Source: UBA1724 sp963632245 (GTDB lineage Bacteria > Verrucomicrobiota > Lentisphaeria > Oligosphaerales > Oligosphaeraceae). Taken from it: a stretch of DNA of 13,482 nt. Position 1 is the stretch's first letter. Each line of letters starts with the position of its first letter. Position numbers and translations under genes: made by a program. The notes under the pieces were generated by a model, which had not been told where the DNA came from, searched no databases, and saw only the letters and a list, made by a program, of their open reading frames with translations. The stretch is taken from assembly GCA_963632245.1 (NCBI GenBank), contig CAVGTF010000060.1, positions 1 through 13,482 of the forward strand, written 5' to 3'. Shown one piece after another: positions 1 through 7,135 of the stretch.

Positions 1-77
1 CGGGGGCGGCAGCCCTCCGTCCTTTGGAGATCTTCCTGCGAAAACCGTGCTTGGAAGAGGCGCTCCGGTGCTAGGAA
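1..77 (+). repeat. 3' part of a dispersed intergenic repeat (copy 1, cut by the window edge)
   Basis: This stretch is a diverged copy of 7412-7486. Both contain a short GC hairpin (here GGGC-GGCA-GCCC), then the identical 12-mer CCGTCCTTTGGA (17-28 here, 7432-7443 there), then a T/C-rich stretch, and end in GCTAGGAA (70-77 here, 7479-7486 there) at similar spacing (53 against 47 nt). The hairpin sequence differs between copies (GAGG/CCTC at 7418-7431) while pairing is kept, which suggests a selected RNA or DNA fold. The 5' part of this copy lies outside the window. Confidence 0.55.
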
Positions 78-113
78 CGCGCCGCTGGAGCGGCCCAAAA
101 GCTGGTACCGGTA

Positions 114-206
114 CCGCCGCAGTTACCTTGCGGCGGAAGGAGATTAGGCGGGGGCCCGGGGGCGGCAGTTCCGCCGCCTCAGCCGTGGAAGGGCACCTGT
201 GGCACC
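114..206 (-). repeat. composite hairpin repeat, inverted diverged copy of 13149-13213
   Basis: Read on the minus strand, this region starts with GGTGCCACAGGTGCCC (206-191), continues through a GGCGGC/GCCGCC hairpin (178-161) and ends with a hairpin of CCGCCGCA and TGCGGCGG (136-114, 7-nt loop). The right end of the window has the same order on the plus strand: GGTGCCACAGGCGCCC (13149-13164, one mismatch), a CCGCGGC hairpin and a CCGCCGCA-GAAA-TGCGGCGG hairpin. Similarity around the middle hairpin is partial, with changes on both arms. No coding potential is apparent. Confidence 0.5.
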
Positions 207-208
207 GT

Positions 209-262
209 ATAAACCTACTACCCACCATCTTCTCCTTTCTACCTGCGAAAGGGCTGGGGGGA
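209..262 (+). repeat. 5' part of a dispersed intergenic repeat (copy 2, truncated)
   Basis: ATAAACCTACT (209-219), nine variable bases and CTTCTCCTTTCTA (229-241) match 7364-7374 and 7384-7396 with identical spacing. An AAAGG/AAAGC plus GGGG stretch follows in both. The CCGTCCTTTGGA half present in the full copy at 7364-7486 is missing here, so this copy looks deleted or truncated after about 55 nt. Confidence 0.5.
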
Positions 263-294
263 TTTTCTGGGCATTATGACAAAACCGGGAAGGA

Positions 295-332
295 CCTGTC
301 AGATGTCATTTTAATGATAATCTTTTGACAGG
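295..332. promoter_or_regulatory. nested palindromes in an AT-rich island upstream of the EF-G-like gene
   Basis: CCTGTCA (295-301) and TGACAGG (326-332) form a 7-bp inverted repeat. Inside it is a second palindrome, TCATT-TT-AATGA (306-317). The surrounding 270-420 stretch is clearly richer in A and T than the rest of the window, as expected of a promoter or operator. I found no convincing -35/-10 pair at normal spacing here. A weak candidate lies further down at TTGTAA (418-423) and TACATT (442-447), 18 nt apart. Binding by a regulator is inference only. Confidence 0.3.
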
Positions 333-726
333 ATTTGTCTTTATATGTCGGGGGTAGTCCTCTTTTTGTAATTCTTTGGAAATCAAGAAGAAAGGGCAAA
401 AATATTGTGTGTGAGGCTTGTAAAGTGGGTAGGGAGCGTGTTACATTTTGGGCATTCCAGGAAGGGTAGGGCGCTTGGGGATTCTCCGATTTCGCCGCCG
501 TATTTCCGGGGGCGTCTTTTGGTGATGGGTGGCCGAGGTCTCCAGCCGGGGGGCGTCTTTGCGTGTGGAATTTCGTGGCGGCAAGATTGTAGCGTTCTTC
601 TGCTCCTTCTCCCTTTCCTCGAACCCCTTTTTTTTGTCGCTGCCTCTTCTGGCGTCCGGGCGTGTAGAACGCGTCCATGTCGGGAGGCCAATTTGTCATC
701 CAAACCAAGCCCTCAAGGAGAGATCT
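333..726 (+). other. long untranslated leader of the EF-G-like gene
   Basis: I see no credible gene here. The open frames on both strands lack ribosome-binding sites and have low-complexity, Arg/Pro-rich translations. The stretch probably contains the promoter and 5' leader of the downstream gene. Its end carries AAGGAG at 715-720, six bases before GTG 727, one of only two clear Shine-Dalgarno sequences in the window, and this fixes the start of the EF-G-like gene. Confidence 0.4.
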
Positions 727-2757
727 GTGAAAAACTGTTCTACTGACCGTATTCGCAACTTCGTATTGGCTGGCCAGGCGGGAGCCGGCAAGACCTCGCT
801 GTCCGACCTGATTCTCTTCAAGGGCGGCGCGGTTTCCCGTCAGGGCAGTGTGGATGCCGGCACCAGCGTCTCCGACTTCCGCAAGGAGGAGCAGGAGAAG
901 AAAAGCTCTATCTATTCCGCCATCCTGAATACCCCCTGGAAGGACGGACACTTCTTCTTTGTGGACACTCCCGGAGCCACCGATTTCTGCGGTGACGCCC
1001 TCAACGCGATTTCCTCCACCGACCTGCTGGTCCTGGTGGTGGATGCCTCTCAGGATATCGGCCCCGGAACCATCCGCGCCTGGCGCGAGGCCCGGAAGCT
1101 TCATCTGCCCCGAATGGTCTTTGTGAATGGCTGCGACAAGGACGAGGCGGATTTCGCCCGCACCGTGGAGCGTCTGAAGGAGACCTGCATTCGCAAGGCG
1201 TGTGTCTCTGTGACTCTGCCTGTTGGCGAGAAGAGCGCCCTGAAGGGCGTCGCCAGTGCGCTGTCCAAAGAGGGCTCTGCCGCCTTGGGCGACTTCGGTG
1301 CCAAGAGCCACCAGGATTTGATCGAGTGCGTGGCCGAGTCCGACGAGGCCCTCATGGAGAAGTTCTTCGAGGAAGGCACCCTTTCTGACGAGGACATCCT
1401 GCATGGCCTGCGCAAGGCCGTGTTGCAGGAGAATGTGGTGCCCCTCTTCGCGGGTTCCGTGGCAAAGGACATCGGCGTGACTGAGATGCTGGATTTCATC
1501 GCTCAGTATGGTCCCTCCCCCATCGACGCCGTTCCTCTGAACCTGGCCTCCGGTAGCGTTGACCGCAAGGGCGATGCCCCCGTGGGATACATCTTCAAGT
1601 CCGTGAACGACCTCTTTATCGGCCAGCTCACCTACATCCGCGTGCTCTCCGGCGTGTTGCGCAAGGACATGGATCTGGTGAACACCTCCAACCAGGGCAA
1701 GGAGCGCCTGGGCGGACTGTTGCGGATCCAGGGCAAGAACCAGGAGAATGTGGACGAAGCCGGCCCCGGCGAGATCGTCGCCGTCGCCAAGCTGAAGAAC
1801 ACCGGCATGCTGGAGATCCTCTCCGGCGGCGCCACGGACATCGTCATGGGTCCCGTGGACTATCCGCAGCCCACCACCATCTACTCCATCGCCGCTGCCA
1901 ACAAGGGCGAGGATGACAAGCTGGCCGCCGCGCTGGCCCGTCTGCTGGCGGAGGACAAGACCCTGAAGATGGTCCGCGACGCGGAGACCCACCAGACTGT
2001 GATCTACGGCATGGGCGATCAGCAGATCAACCTGCTGGTGAACCGCATGAAGAACGATTTCAAGGTCCAGGTGACTCTGGATTCCCCGAAGGTGGCCTAT
2101 CGCGAGACTGTCCGTGGCATTGGCAAGGCCGAGTTCCGCCACAAGAAGCAGTCTGGCGGTCACGGTCAGTTCGCCGAGGTGCACATGCGCCTGGAGCCCT
2201 TCCAGGGCACTGCAGAAGAGGAGTACCAGTTCGGCAATGAGGTCGTTGGCGGCGCCATCCCCAAGAACTTCATTCCCGCCATCGAGAAGGGCGTGGCCGA
2301 GACCCGTCTTTCTGGTCCTCTCTCCCACTCCAAGTGCATCAACTTCAAGGCCGTCGTCTTCTTCGGCAAGTATCACCCCGTGGACTCCTCCGAAATGGCG
2401 TTCAAGATCGCGACCCGCGGTGCCTTCCGCGCTGCCATGGCGCAGGCGAAGCCCGAGTTGCTGGAGCCCATCATGCGCCTCACCATCGAGTTCCCCGACG
2501 AATACATGGGCGCCATCCAGGGCGATCTGAATACCCGTCGTGGACGCATCCTGGGAATGGATCGTCAGGATGGCCAGCAGATCCTCACCGCGGAGATGCC
2601 TCTGGCAGAGGTCTACAAGTACCCCAGCCAGCTGCGCTCCATGACCCAGGGCCGCGGCGGATTCAGCATGGAATTTGACCGCTACGATCCCGTTCCCTCC
2701 GCTCTGGCGAAGCAGATCCAGGAGGCGGCCGCCAAGGAAGAGGAGGACGAGGAGTAG
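727..2757 (+). CDS. elongation factor G-like GTPase (EF-G paralogue)
   Basis: A 676-residue translational GTPase of the EF-G family, expected to act on the ribosome in translocation or a related step. The GTG start is chosen because AAGGAG ends six bases upstream and the protein then begins directly before the G domain; an in-frame extension to 529 has no family resemblance. The G domain (about 1-265) has the P-loop GQAGAGKT (16-23), a switch I-like EEQEKKSSI, and DTPG (80-83). Domain II starts near 285, domain III near 380, domain IV near 453 with HKKQSGGHGQF, and domain V near 578. The tail is acidic (KEEEDEE). The NKxD guanine-specificity motif reads N134-G-C-D137, so the usual Lys is missing. 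The P-loop also differs from the AHIDAGKT of canonical EF-G. These features place it with the EF-G-like (EF-G2 type) paralogues rather than the str-operon fusA product. Not a ribosome-protection protein as far as can be seen. Confidence 0.88.
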   Translation: MKNCSTDRIRNFVLAGQAGAGKTSLSDLILFKGGAVSRQGSVDAGTSVSDFRKEEQEKKSSIYSAILNTPWKDGHFFFVDTPGATDFCGDALNAISSTDLLVLVVDASQDIGPGTIRAWREARKLHLPRMVFVNGCDKDEADFARTVERLKETCIRKACVSVTLPVGEKSALKGVASALSKEGSAALGDFGAKSHQDLIECVAESDEALMEKFFEEGTLSDEDILHGLRKAVLQENVVPLFAGSVAKDIGVTEMLDFIAQYGPSPIDAVPLNLASGSVDRKGDAPVGYIFKSVNDLFIGQLTYIRVLSGVLRKDMDLVNTSNQGKERLGGLLRIQGKNQENVDEAGPGEIVAVAKLKNTGMLEILSGGATDIVMGPVDYPQPTTIYSIAAANKGEDDKLAAALARLLAEDKTLKMVRDAETHQTVIYGMGDQQINLLVNRMKNDFKVQVTLDSPKVAYRETVRGIGKAEFRHKKQSGGHGQFAEVHMRLEPFQGTAEEEYQFGNEVVGGAIPKNFIPAIEKGVAETRLSGPLSHSKCINFKAVVFFGKYHPVDSSEMAFKIATRGAFRAAMAQAKPELLEPIMRLTIEFPDEYMGAIQGDLNTRRGRILGMDRQDGQQILTAEMPLAEVYKYPSQLRSMTQGRGGFSMEFDRYDPVPSALAKQIQEAAAKEEEDEE

Positions 2758-2800
2758 CCTCTCTCCCCTTCTCTCTCCGACGCACTCCTTCCCGTCAGCC

Positions 2801-2829
2801 CCCGGACACATGTTCACCGCGTGTCCGGG
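2801..2829 (+). terminator. hairpin after the EF-G-like gene, without a U-tract
   Basis: CCCGGACAC (2801-2809) and GTGTCCGGG (2821-2829) form a perfect 9-bp stem with an 11-nt loop, 44 bp past the stop codon. No T-run follows, so it may be a transcript-end stabiliser or a poor intrinsic terminator. Confidence 0.4.
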
Positions 2830-2880
2830 TGGCGAGGAGGGGAATCGGGCGTCTCTTCCGCCACGGCATTCTCTCGTCCC

Positions 2881-2996
2881 CGGGTCTCCTGGCATTTTCT
2901 GCCTGCGTGCGTGAGGAGACCCGCATTCGCGAGGTAGATTATGGCGGGAGCCGTGAAGACGGCTCCTCTCTCCGAAACGAGGAGGGGATTTCCTCC
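2881..2996 (+). other. structured stretch ahead of nadD (three hairpins)
   Basis: The 315-nt gap between the EF-G-like gene and nadD contains no credible gene. It holds a 10-bp stem CGGGTCTCCT/AGGAGACCCG (2881-2890 with 2914-2923, 23-nt loop), an 8-bp stem GGAGCCGT-GAAG-ACGGCTCC (2947-2966) and a weaker GGAGG/CCTCC pairing (about 2981-2996). These would lie in the nadD leader if transcription reads through from EF-G. I do not recognise a known riboswitch class. Confidence 0.35.
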
Positions 2997-3072
2997 CTTC
3001 TTCGCATATCCGGAATGTTCTTTTCGATCTGCCGTTGGCGGAACCCCCTGTCTTTATTTTTGTAGTTTTTTT

Positions 3073-3891
3073 ATGATGGATGACGATTTTTCCGAGCGCC
3101 GGCGCCGCCGGGAGCGCGATGACCGCAGGGCTCCCGGCGGGGCTTCTGCTCCCGAGGAGGGGCTGCTGGAGGAGGTGAATCCCAACGAGGGATTGCCCTT
3201 CGCCCGCAAGTGGCGCATGGCGGTCTTTGGCGGCTCCTTCGATCCCGTGCATCTGGGACATATTCGGCTGGCGCGGCAGGTGCTGGAGCATGATTTGGCG
3301 GACGAGATCCTCTTCGTTCCCGCACGGCGTTCTCCTTTCAAGGGCGCAGGCATGATGGATACCGGTGCGGAGCGCATGGAGATGCTCCAGAAGGCGCTTG
3401 CCGAGGCGCTGGAGGAGCAGGAAAGCTATGTGGTCACTTATCCCGATGGCCGTCAGCAGGAGCGCAAATACCGCATGGGAGTCTCCGACGTGGAGTTGCG
3501 CCGAGGCGGAGAGTATTCCTATACCTACGACACCCTGATGATGCTCTCCCGGATCTATCCCGATGTGGAGATCCGCTTCCTCATGGGCACCGACTGCCTG
3601 CGGGATCTGCAGAATTGGCACAATGCGGGTGGACTGTTGAAGAACTTCGAGTTCCTGGTCTATCCCCGCGCTGGCGTGCAGCCCATGGGGCCCGTGGAGG
3701 TGGTGCGCACCTTCCGGTCCTTGGCACCGAAGCTGGTGAAGGGCATGCTCTCCGAGGAGGACTTCCCCACCTGGGAGCTCTCTTCTTCCGAGATTCGCGA
3801 GCGGATTGCCCGCGGCGAGGATCTTTCCGAGGCTCTTCCCAAGAGCGTCTGGAACTACATCCAGGAGCACGGACTCTATAAGAAGCAGTAG
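3073..3891 (+). CDS. nadD: nicotinate-nucleotide adenylyltransferase NadD
   Basis: Transfers AMP from ATP to nicotinate mononucleotide, giving deamido-NAD in NAD biosynthesis; cytoplasmic. The nucleotidyltransferase signature FGGSFDPVHLGH is at residues 52-63 and the C-terminal ATP-binding SSSEIR at 237-242; GEYSYTYDTL matches the conserved substrate-loop region. The start at 3073 gives 272 residues, against roughly 190-220 for the family, with 48 extra N-terminal residues that are highly charged (six Arg within residues 9-15). An internal ATG at 3217, just before the Rossmann core, would give a family-length protein, but neither start has a Shine-Dalgarno sequence. There is also an unusual insertion around residues 115-137 (charged, containing YPDGRQQERKY). 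It is followed after 45 bp by rsfS, a very common bacterial pairing, so the two are probably cotranscribed. Confidence 0.9.
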   Translation: MMDDDFSERRRRRERDDRRAPGGASAPEEGLLEEVNPNEGLPFARKWRMAVFGGSFDPVHLGHIRLARQVLEHDLADEILFVPARRSPFKGAGMMDTGAERMEMLQKALAEALEEQESYVVTYPDGRQQERKYRMGVSDVELRRGGEYSYTYDTLMMLSRIYPDVEIRFLMGTDCLRDLQNWHNAGGLLKNFEFLVYPRAGVQPMGPVEVVRTFRSLAPKLVKGMLSEEDFPTWELSSSEIRERIARGEDLSEALPKSVWNYIQEHGLYKKQ

Positions 3892-3936
3892 CCGTCCCCT
3901 CAAACAAACACTCCATTTCTTCTCTCTATCGCATCT

Positions 3937-4359
3937 ATGGATAACACCGAAAAGACCCCGAAGGCGGCTCCCGCCGACCTGGATAGCCTGGAGCTGGCGA
4001 AGCTCTGCGTGAAGGCCTGCGAGGACGCCAAGGCACAGGACATCCTCCTCTTCGATGTGCGCGAACGCCAGGCAATGGTGGCAGAATACTACATCGTGTG
4101 CAGCGGCACCTCCATGCCCCATATCCGCGCCATTGCGGACCACGTGAAGCGCGCCATGCTGGAGACCGGTCGGAAGCCCCGCGGCACCGATGGCGACGCC
4201 GAGAGCCGCTGGATGGCGCAGGACTACGGCGTGGTGCTGGTGCACATCCTGGAGCCGGAGATGAGGAATTTCTACCAGCTTGAACAACTTTGGGACGAGT
4301 CGAAGGTCATCTGCCGTTCCACACCCGCAAAGCCCGCCCCCGGATTCACCGGGCGGTAG
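3937..4359 (+). CDS. rsfS: ribosomal silencing factor RsfS
   Basis: A 140-residue member of the RsfS/YbeB/Iojap family. These proteins bind uL14 on the large subunit and block subunit joining when nutrients are scarce. Characteristic segments are visible: AEYYIVCSGTSMPHIRAIAD, then W-MAQDYGVVLVHI, R-NFYQLEQLW near the C-terminus. About 18 N-terminal residues and the last dozen, rich in Pro and Ala, lie outside the conserved fold. The ATG is the only sensible start. The leader is pyrimidine-rich (CTCCATTTCTTCTCTCTATC) with no Shine-Dalgarno sequence. The position directly after nadD supports the call. Confidence 0.93.
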   Translation: MDNTEKTPKAAPADLDSLELAKLCVKACEDAKAQDILLFDVRERQAMVAEYYIVCSGTSMPHIRAIADHVKRAMLETGRKPRGTDGDAESRWMAQDYGVVLVHILEPEMRNFYQLEQLWDESKVICRSTPAKPAPGFTGR

Positions 4360-4360
4360 G

Positions 4361-4422
4361 GGCTCATTCGTGCTTCCCACGACGAGCCGGAGCCGCCTTC
4401 AGCGCGGCGCCTGCCCGCCGCG
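4361..4422 (+). other. two hairpins between rsfS and manC
   Basis: GGCTC (4361-4365) plus TCGTG (4368-4372) pair with CACGA (4378-4382) plus GAGCC (4384-4388), giving a bulged stem right after the rsfS stop. CGCGGCG (4403-4409) pairs with CGCCGCG (4416-4422) around a 6-nt loop. There is no T-tract, so these may be weak terminators or processing signals. manC begins 55 bp downstream. Confidence 0.35.
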
Positions 4423-4476
4423 TCCTGGAGGCAAAAGCCAGACCAAAACCCCAACAGGGAAGGAGAACACACCCTA

Positions 4477-5583
4477 ATGAGAGTCATTGTCATCATGGCC
4501 GGTGGTACCGGCGAGCGTTTCTGGCCGCTGTCCCGCGCTTCCCGCCCCAAGCAGCTTCTGACTCTGACCAGCAGTGGTCATTCCCTCCTGGCCGAGGCGG
4601 TGGAGCGCGCGAAGGCGGTGCTGCCCGCCGAGAATATCTACATCGCTACTAGCCAGGCGCTGCGCCAGCCCATCCTGGACTGCAACCTGGGAATCCCCGC
4701 GGAGAATGTCCTGGCGGAGCCCAGCCAGCGCAATACCGCCGGATGCCTCATCTATGCATCCTCCGCTATCCTTGCCAAGCATCGCGAGCTGGGTCCCGAG
4801 GGAGTCACCATGGGCGTGCTGACCGCCGACCATCGCATTCCCGATGTGGCGCCCTTCGCCGAGACCGTCACCGCCGCCTTGGAAGAGGCCGAGAACAACG
4901 ACACCCTCATCACCATCGGCATTCGTCCTGTGCGTCCTGAGACCGGATACGGCTATCTGCAGGTGGGCAAGGACAACCACTCCTTGAACAACAACGAGAA
5001 GTTCCCCCTCTACAAGGTCCTCTCCTTCCACGAGAAGCCCGATGCCCAGACCGCCGCGAAGTATATCGCCGGCGGCTCCTGCTACTGGAATTCCGGCATG
5101 TTCTTCTGGCGCCTCTCTACCTTCCAGAACGAATTCGGCCGCGCGAATCCCATCCTGGCCGAGACTCTGGAGGACATGACCGACGCACTGCTCTCCCGCG
5201 ACGAGAAGCGCGCACACACCATCTTCGATGCCATGCCCGATATCTCCATCGACTACGCGCTCATGGAGAAGTCCGACCGCATTTGCGTGATCCCCGGAAA
5301 CTTCCTGTGGGACGACCTGGGCAACTGGGAGGTCATTCAGCGCACCTTCCCCTTGGACCAGGAGGGCAATGTGGCCTTCGGAAATCCCGTGGTGCTCGAC
5401 TGCTCTTCCAGCATCATCTACAATTCTCCCGGACAGGACAAGGTGGCCGTGGCTGCCGTGGGCCTCAAGGACATGGTGGTTGTCGTGGACGACGATGCCG
5501 TGCTGATCATGCCCAAGGATCGCACGCAGGATGTCCGCGACGTGGTGGCCGCCCTCCGCGCCCGCTCCGCCAGCCAGCTCTAG
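4477..5583 (+). CDS. manC: mannose-1-phosphate guanylyltransferase
   Basis: Makes GDP-mannose from mannose-1-phosphate and GTP, the activated sugar for cell-surface polysaccharides, glycans or GDP-fucose; cytoplasmic. The 368 residues open with the nucleotidyltransferase signature GGTGERFWPLSR (9-20), followed by RPKQ, a PSQRNTAG segment, LTADHRIPD and FHEKPD, then YWNSGMFFWR, all typical of this enzyme. The length fits the single-domain form; the fused phosphomannose isomerase domain of about 470-residue enzymes is absent. AAGGAG at 4460-4465 lies 11 nt before the ATG, one of two clear Shine-Dalgarno sequences in the window. A strong hairpin terminator follows at 5624-5679, so manC may close the first transcript or stand alone. 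No phosphomannomutase or GDP-mannose-using enzyme is nearby. Confidence 0.92.
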   Translation: MRVIVIMAGGTGERFWPLSRASRPKQLLTLTSSGHSLLAEAVERAKAVLPAENIYIATSQALRQPILDCNLGIPAENVLAEPSQRNTAGCLIYASSAILAKHRELGPEGVTMGVLTADHRIPDVAPFAETVTAALEEAENNDTLITIGIRPVRPETGYGYLQVGKDNHSLNNNEKFPLYKVLSFHEKPDAQTAAKYIAGGSCYWNSGMFFWRLSTFQNEFGRANPILAETLEDMTDALLSRDEKRAHTIFDAMPDISIDYALMEKSDRICVIPGNFLWDDLGNWEVIQRTFPLDQEGNVAFGNPVVLDCSSSIIYNSPGQDKVAVAAVGLKDMVVVVDDDAVLIMPKDRTQDVRDVVAALRARSASQL

Positions 5584-5623
5584 TCCCGACCGGCCATAGA
5601 CGCGCCTGAATCCAGGTGCATAT

Positions 5624-5679
5624 CGGGGAATCCCCGCTGCGGCGAATCCTTCGCCCACGGGGACTCCCCGTTCGTTTTT
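5624..5679 (+). terminator. long hairpin terminator after manC
   Basis: Arms 5624-5636 (CGGGGAATCCCCG) and 5658-5670 (CGGGGACTCCCCG) pair over 13 positions with one mismatch. An inner stem GGCGAA-TCC-TTCGCC (5641-5655) extends the structure, and a T-rich tract (5671-5679) follows. This is a good rho-independent terminator 40 bp after the manC stop. Each arm is also nearly self-palindromic, so alternative small hairpins are possible. Confidence 0.7.
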
Positions 5680-5728
5680 CCCGAAAAAAGCCCCCCCGCC
5701 GGCATGTGGCCGGTATTACCTCCTTCCC

Positions 5729-6649
5729 ATGGATCTCACTTCGTCACCCTCCCGCAAGCGCGGGGGACTCCTCGCTCTTTTGGTCTGCGCCTCCATCTGG
5801 GGACTCGCCTTTTCTGCCCAGAAGAAGGGCATGGAGTTCCTGGGACCCTGCGGCTTCAATGCCATTCGCTCCTTCATCGGCGCACTGGCGCTGGTGCCCT
5901 GCATTGCGCTGCTGGATCACCTGGATGGCCGGAAGCCCTCCCTCTGGGGCTCGGCACGCACGCCGATTGGACGGATCCAGTTGCTGGTGGGCGGACTCCT
6001 CTGCGGTCTGGCACTGGGCTGCGCCAGCCTTTGTCAGCAGGTGGGCATCGTGGGCGCCGCAGTGGGAAAGGCCGGCTTTTTGACGGCATTGTATATCATC
6101 ATCGTGCCCATCTTCGCGACCTTCCTGGGCCGCAAGACTTCCATGGTGGTGTGGATTGCCGCGGTGCTGGCGCTGGCGGGCAGCGCGCTGTTGTGTGGCG
6201 TCTCCCTGAAGGGCTTCAGCCTCCAGGGGAGCGACCTGTGGCTCCTGGCGTGCGCGGTGCTCTTCGCAGTCCAGATCCTTCTTGTGGACCGCTATGTGGC
6301 GCGGACGGACTGCTTCCGGCTCTCTTTCCTGCAGTTCCTCTGCGCCGGCGTGGTCTCCCTAGTGGTCGTGCCTTTTGCCGGGGAATCCCTCTCTTTCTCC
6401 GCGATCACGAAGGCGCTGGGGCCGCTCCTCTTCTGCGGCGTGCTCTCCAGCGGCGTGGCATATACCCTCCAGTGCGTGGGACAGAAATATGTCCATCCCG
6501 TGGTGGCCACGCTGGTCATGAGCCTGGAATCCGTGATTTCCGCCCTGGGGGGATGGATTCTCCTGGGCGAGACCCTGAATGCCCGAGAGATCATCGGCTG
6601 CTGCATCATCTTTGCCGCCGTCCTGATGGCGCAGTTCCGAAAGGACTGA
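5729..6649 (+). CDS. DMT-superfamily transporter, EamA family
   Basis: A 306-residue inner-membrane protein with about ten hydrophobic segments (roughly 11-30, 42-63, 83-108, 111-135, 137-160, 170-190, 196-220, 228-255, 258-283 and 286-303), arranged as two repeats of five as in EamA/RhaT-like drug/metabolite transporters. The first helix has the typical ASIWGLAF motif, and the second repeat ends with SLESVISALGGWILLGE, the family's usual helix-nine segment. The substrate cannot be told from sequence; relatives export amino acids or other small metabolites. The leader is pyrimidine-rich (ACCTCCTTCCC just before the ATG) with no Shine-Dalgarno sequence. An in-phase CTA codon at 6359-6361 is one exception to the codon avoidance seen in the other genes. 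The gene follows a terminator, so it likely has its own promoter. Confidence 0.85.
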   Translation: MDLTSSPSRKRGGLLALLVCASIWGLAFSAQKKGMEFLGPCGFNAIRSFIGALALVPCIALLDHLDGRKPSLWGSARTPIGRIQLLVGGLLCGLALGCASLCQQVGIVGAAVGKAGFLTALYIIIVPIFATFLGRKTSMVVWIAAVLALAGSALLCGVSLKGFSLQGSDLWLLACAVLFAVQILLVDRYVARTDCFRLSFLQFLCAGVVSLVVVPFAGESLSFSAITKALGPLLFCGVLSSGVAYTLQCVGQKYVHPVVATLVMSLESVISALGGWILLGETLNAREIIGCCIIFAAVLMAQFRKD

Positions 6650-6713
6650 TCCGCCGCAATACCCCGCCGCCGCCTTCGTTCGTTCCCCTTTTTCTCTCCC
6701 GTTGAAGTAGACA

Positions 6714-7127
6714 ATGCCGAAGCATAAAGCATTTCCCGAGGGACAGATCAGTCTCGCGACCCAATTGAGATATTTCCGCAAGAAGCTTGGCCTCACGCAG
6801 GTCGAGATGGCGGCGCATTTGGGGATCTCGCATAGTCTCTATACCAAGCTGGAGGTGGAAAATATCACTACCACCCAAAAGCGCGTGGAGGAGTTTGCGG
6901 TGATCCTCCATACCACGCCCGCATTCCTGCTGAAGGGCGAGGGCGCGGAATACCCCGCCGGCAGCCCCGAGGCGTGCCCCCGACTCACTGACGAACTTCT
7001 CCATAAGATCCTGGCATTTGTCATGGATCCCGAAAACCAGGCCGCCGCACGAAAGCTGGCCGAGGCATCCCCCGAAAAGTCCCCCGAAAAGGTCATGGCC
7101 ACCTTCTTGAAGGGGATGATCCTGTAG
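6714..7127 (+). CDS. XRE-family helix-turn-helix DNA-binding protein
   Basis: A 137-residue protein with a Cro/CI-type helix-turn-helix domain at about 14-75. LRYFRKKLGLTQVEMAAHLGIS followed by LYTKLE gives the helix 2 - turn - helix 3 pattern, and AVILHTTPAFLLKGE is the usual fourth/fifth-helix segment. The C-terminal half (76-137) matches nothing I recognise; it is helical-looking and contains a SPEKSPEK repeat. It probably acts as a transcription regulator, target unknown. It lies 64 bp after the transporter on the same strand and could be cotranscribed with it. No Shine-Dalgarno sequence; the leader is pyrimidine-rich (CCCCTTTTTCTCTCCC). The second repeat block starts immediately downstream. 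Confidence 0.8.
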   Translation: MPKHKAFPEGQISLATQLRYFRKKLGLTQVEMAAHLGISHSLYTKLEVENITTTQKRVEEFAVILHTTPAFLLKGEGAEYPAGSPEACPRLTDELLHKILAFVMDPENQAAARKLAEASPEKSPEKVMATFLKGMIL

Positions 7128-7135
7128 GGATAAAA

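Noticed and set aside
529..726. In-frame extension of the EF-G-like gene upstream of 727
   Set aside because: The extra 66 residues resemble no EF-G sequence, and the GTG at 727 has an AAGGAG six bases before it and begins right ahead of the P-loop.
405..746. 113-codon plus-strand frame before the EF-G-like gene
   Set aside because: No ribosome-binding site, overlaps the start of a well-supported gene, and has a composition typical of untranslated GC-rich DNA.
274..4380. 1368-codon open frame on the minus strand
   Set aside because: It runs codon-aligned antisense to the EF-G-like, nadD and rsfS genes and through the gaps between them. The sense genes have clear family motifs; the antisense translation is low-complexity (His/Gly/Leu-rich) and is explained by the absence of TTA, CTA and TCA codons.
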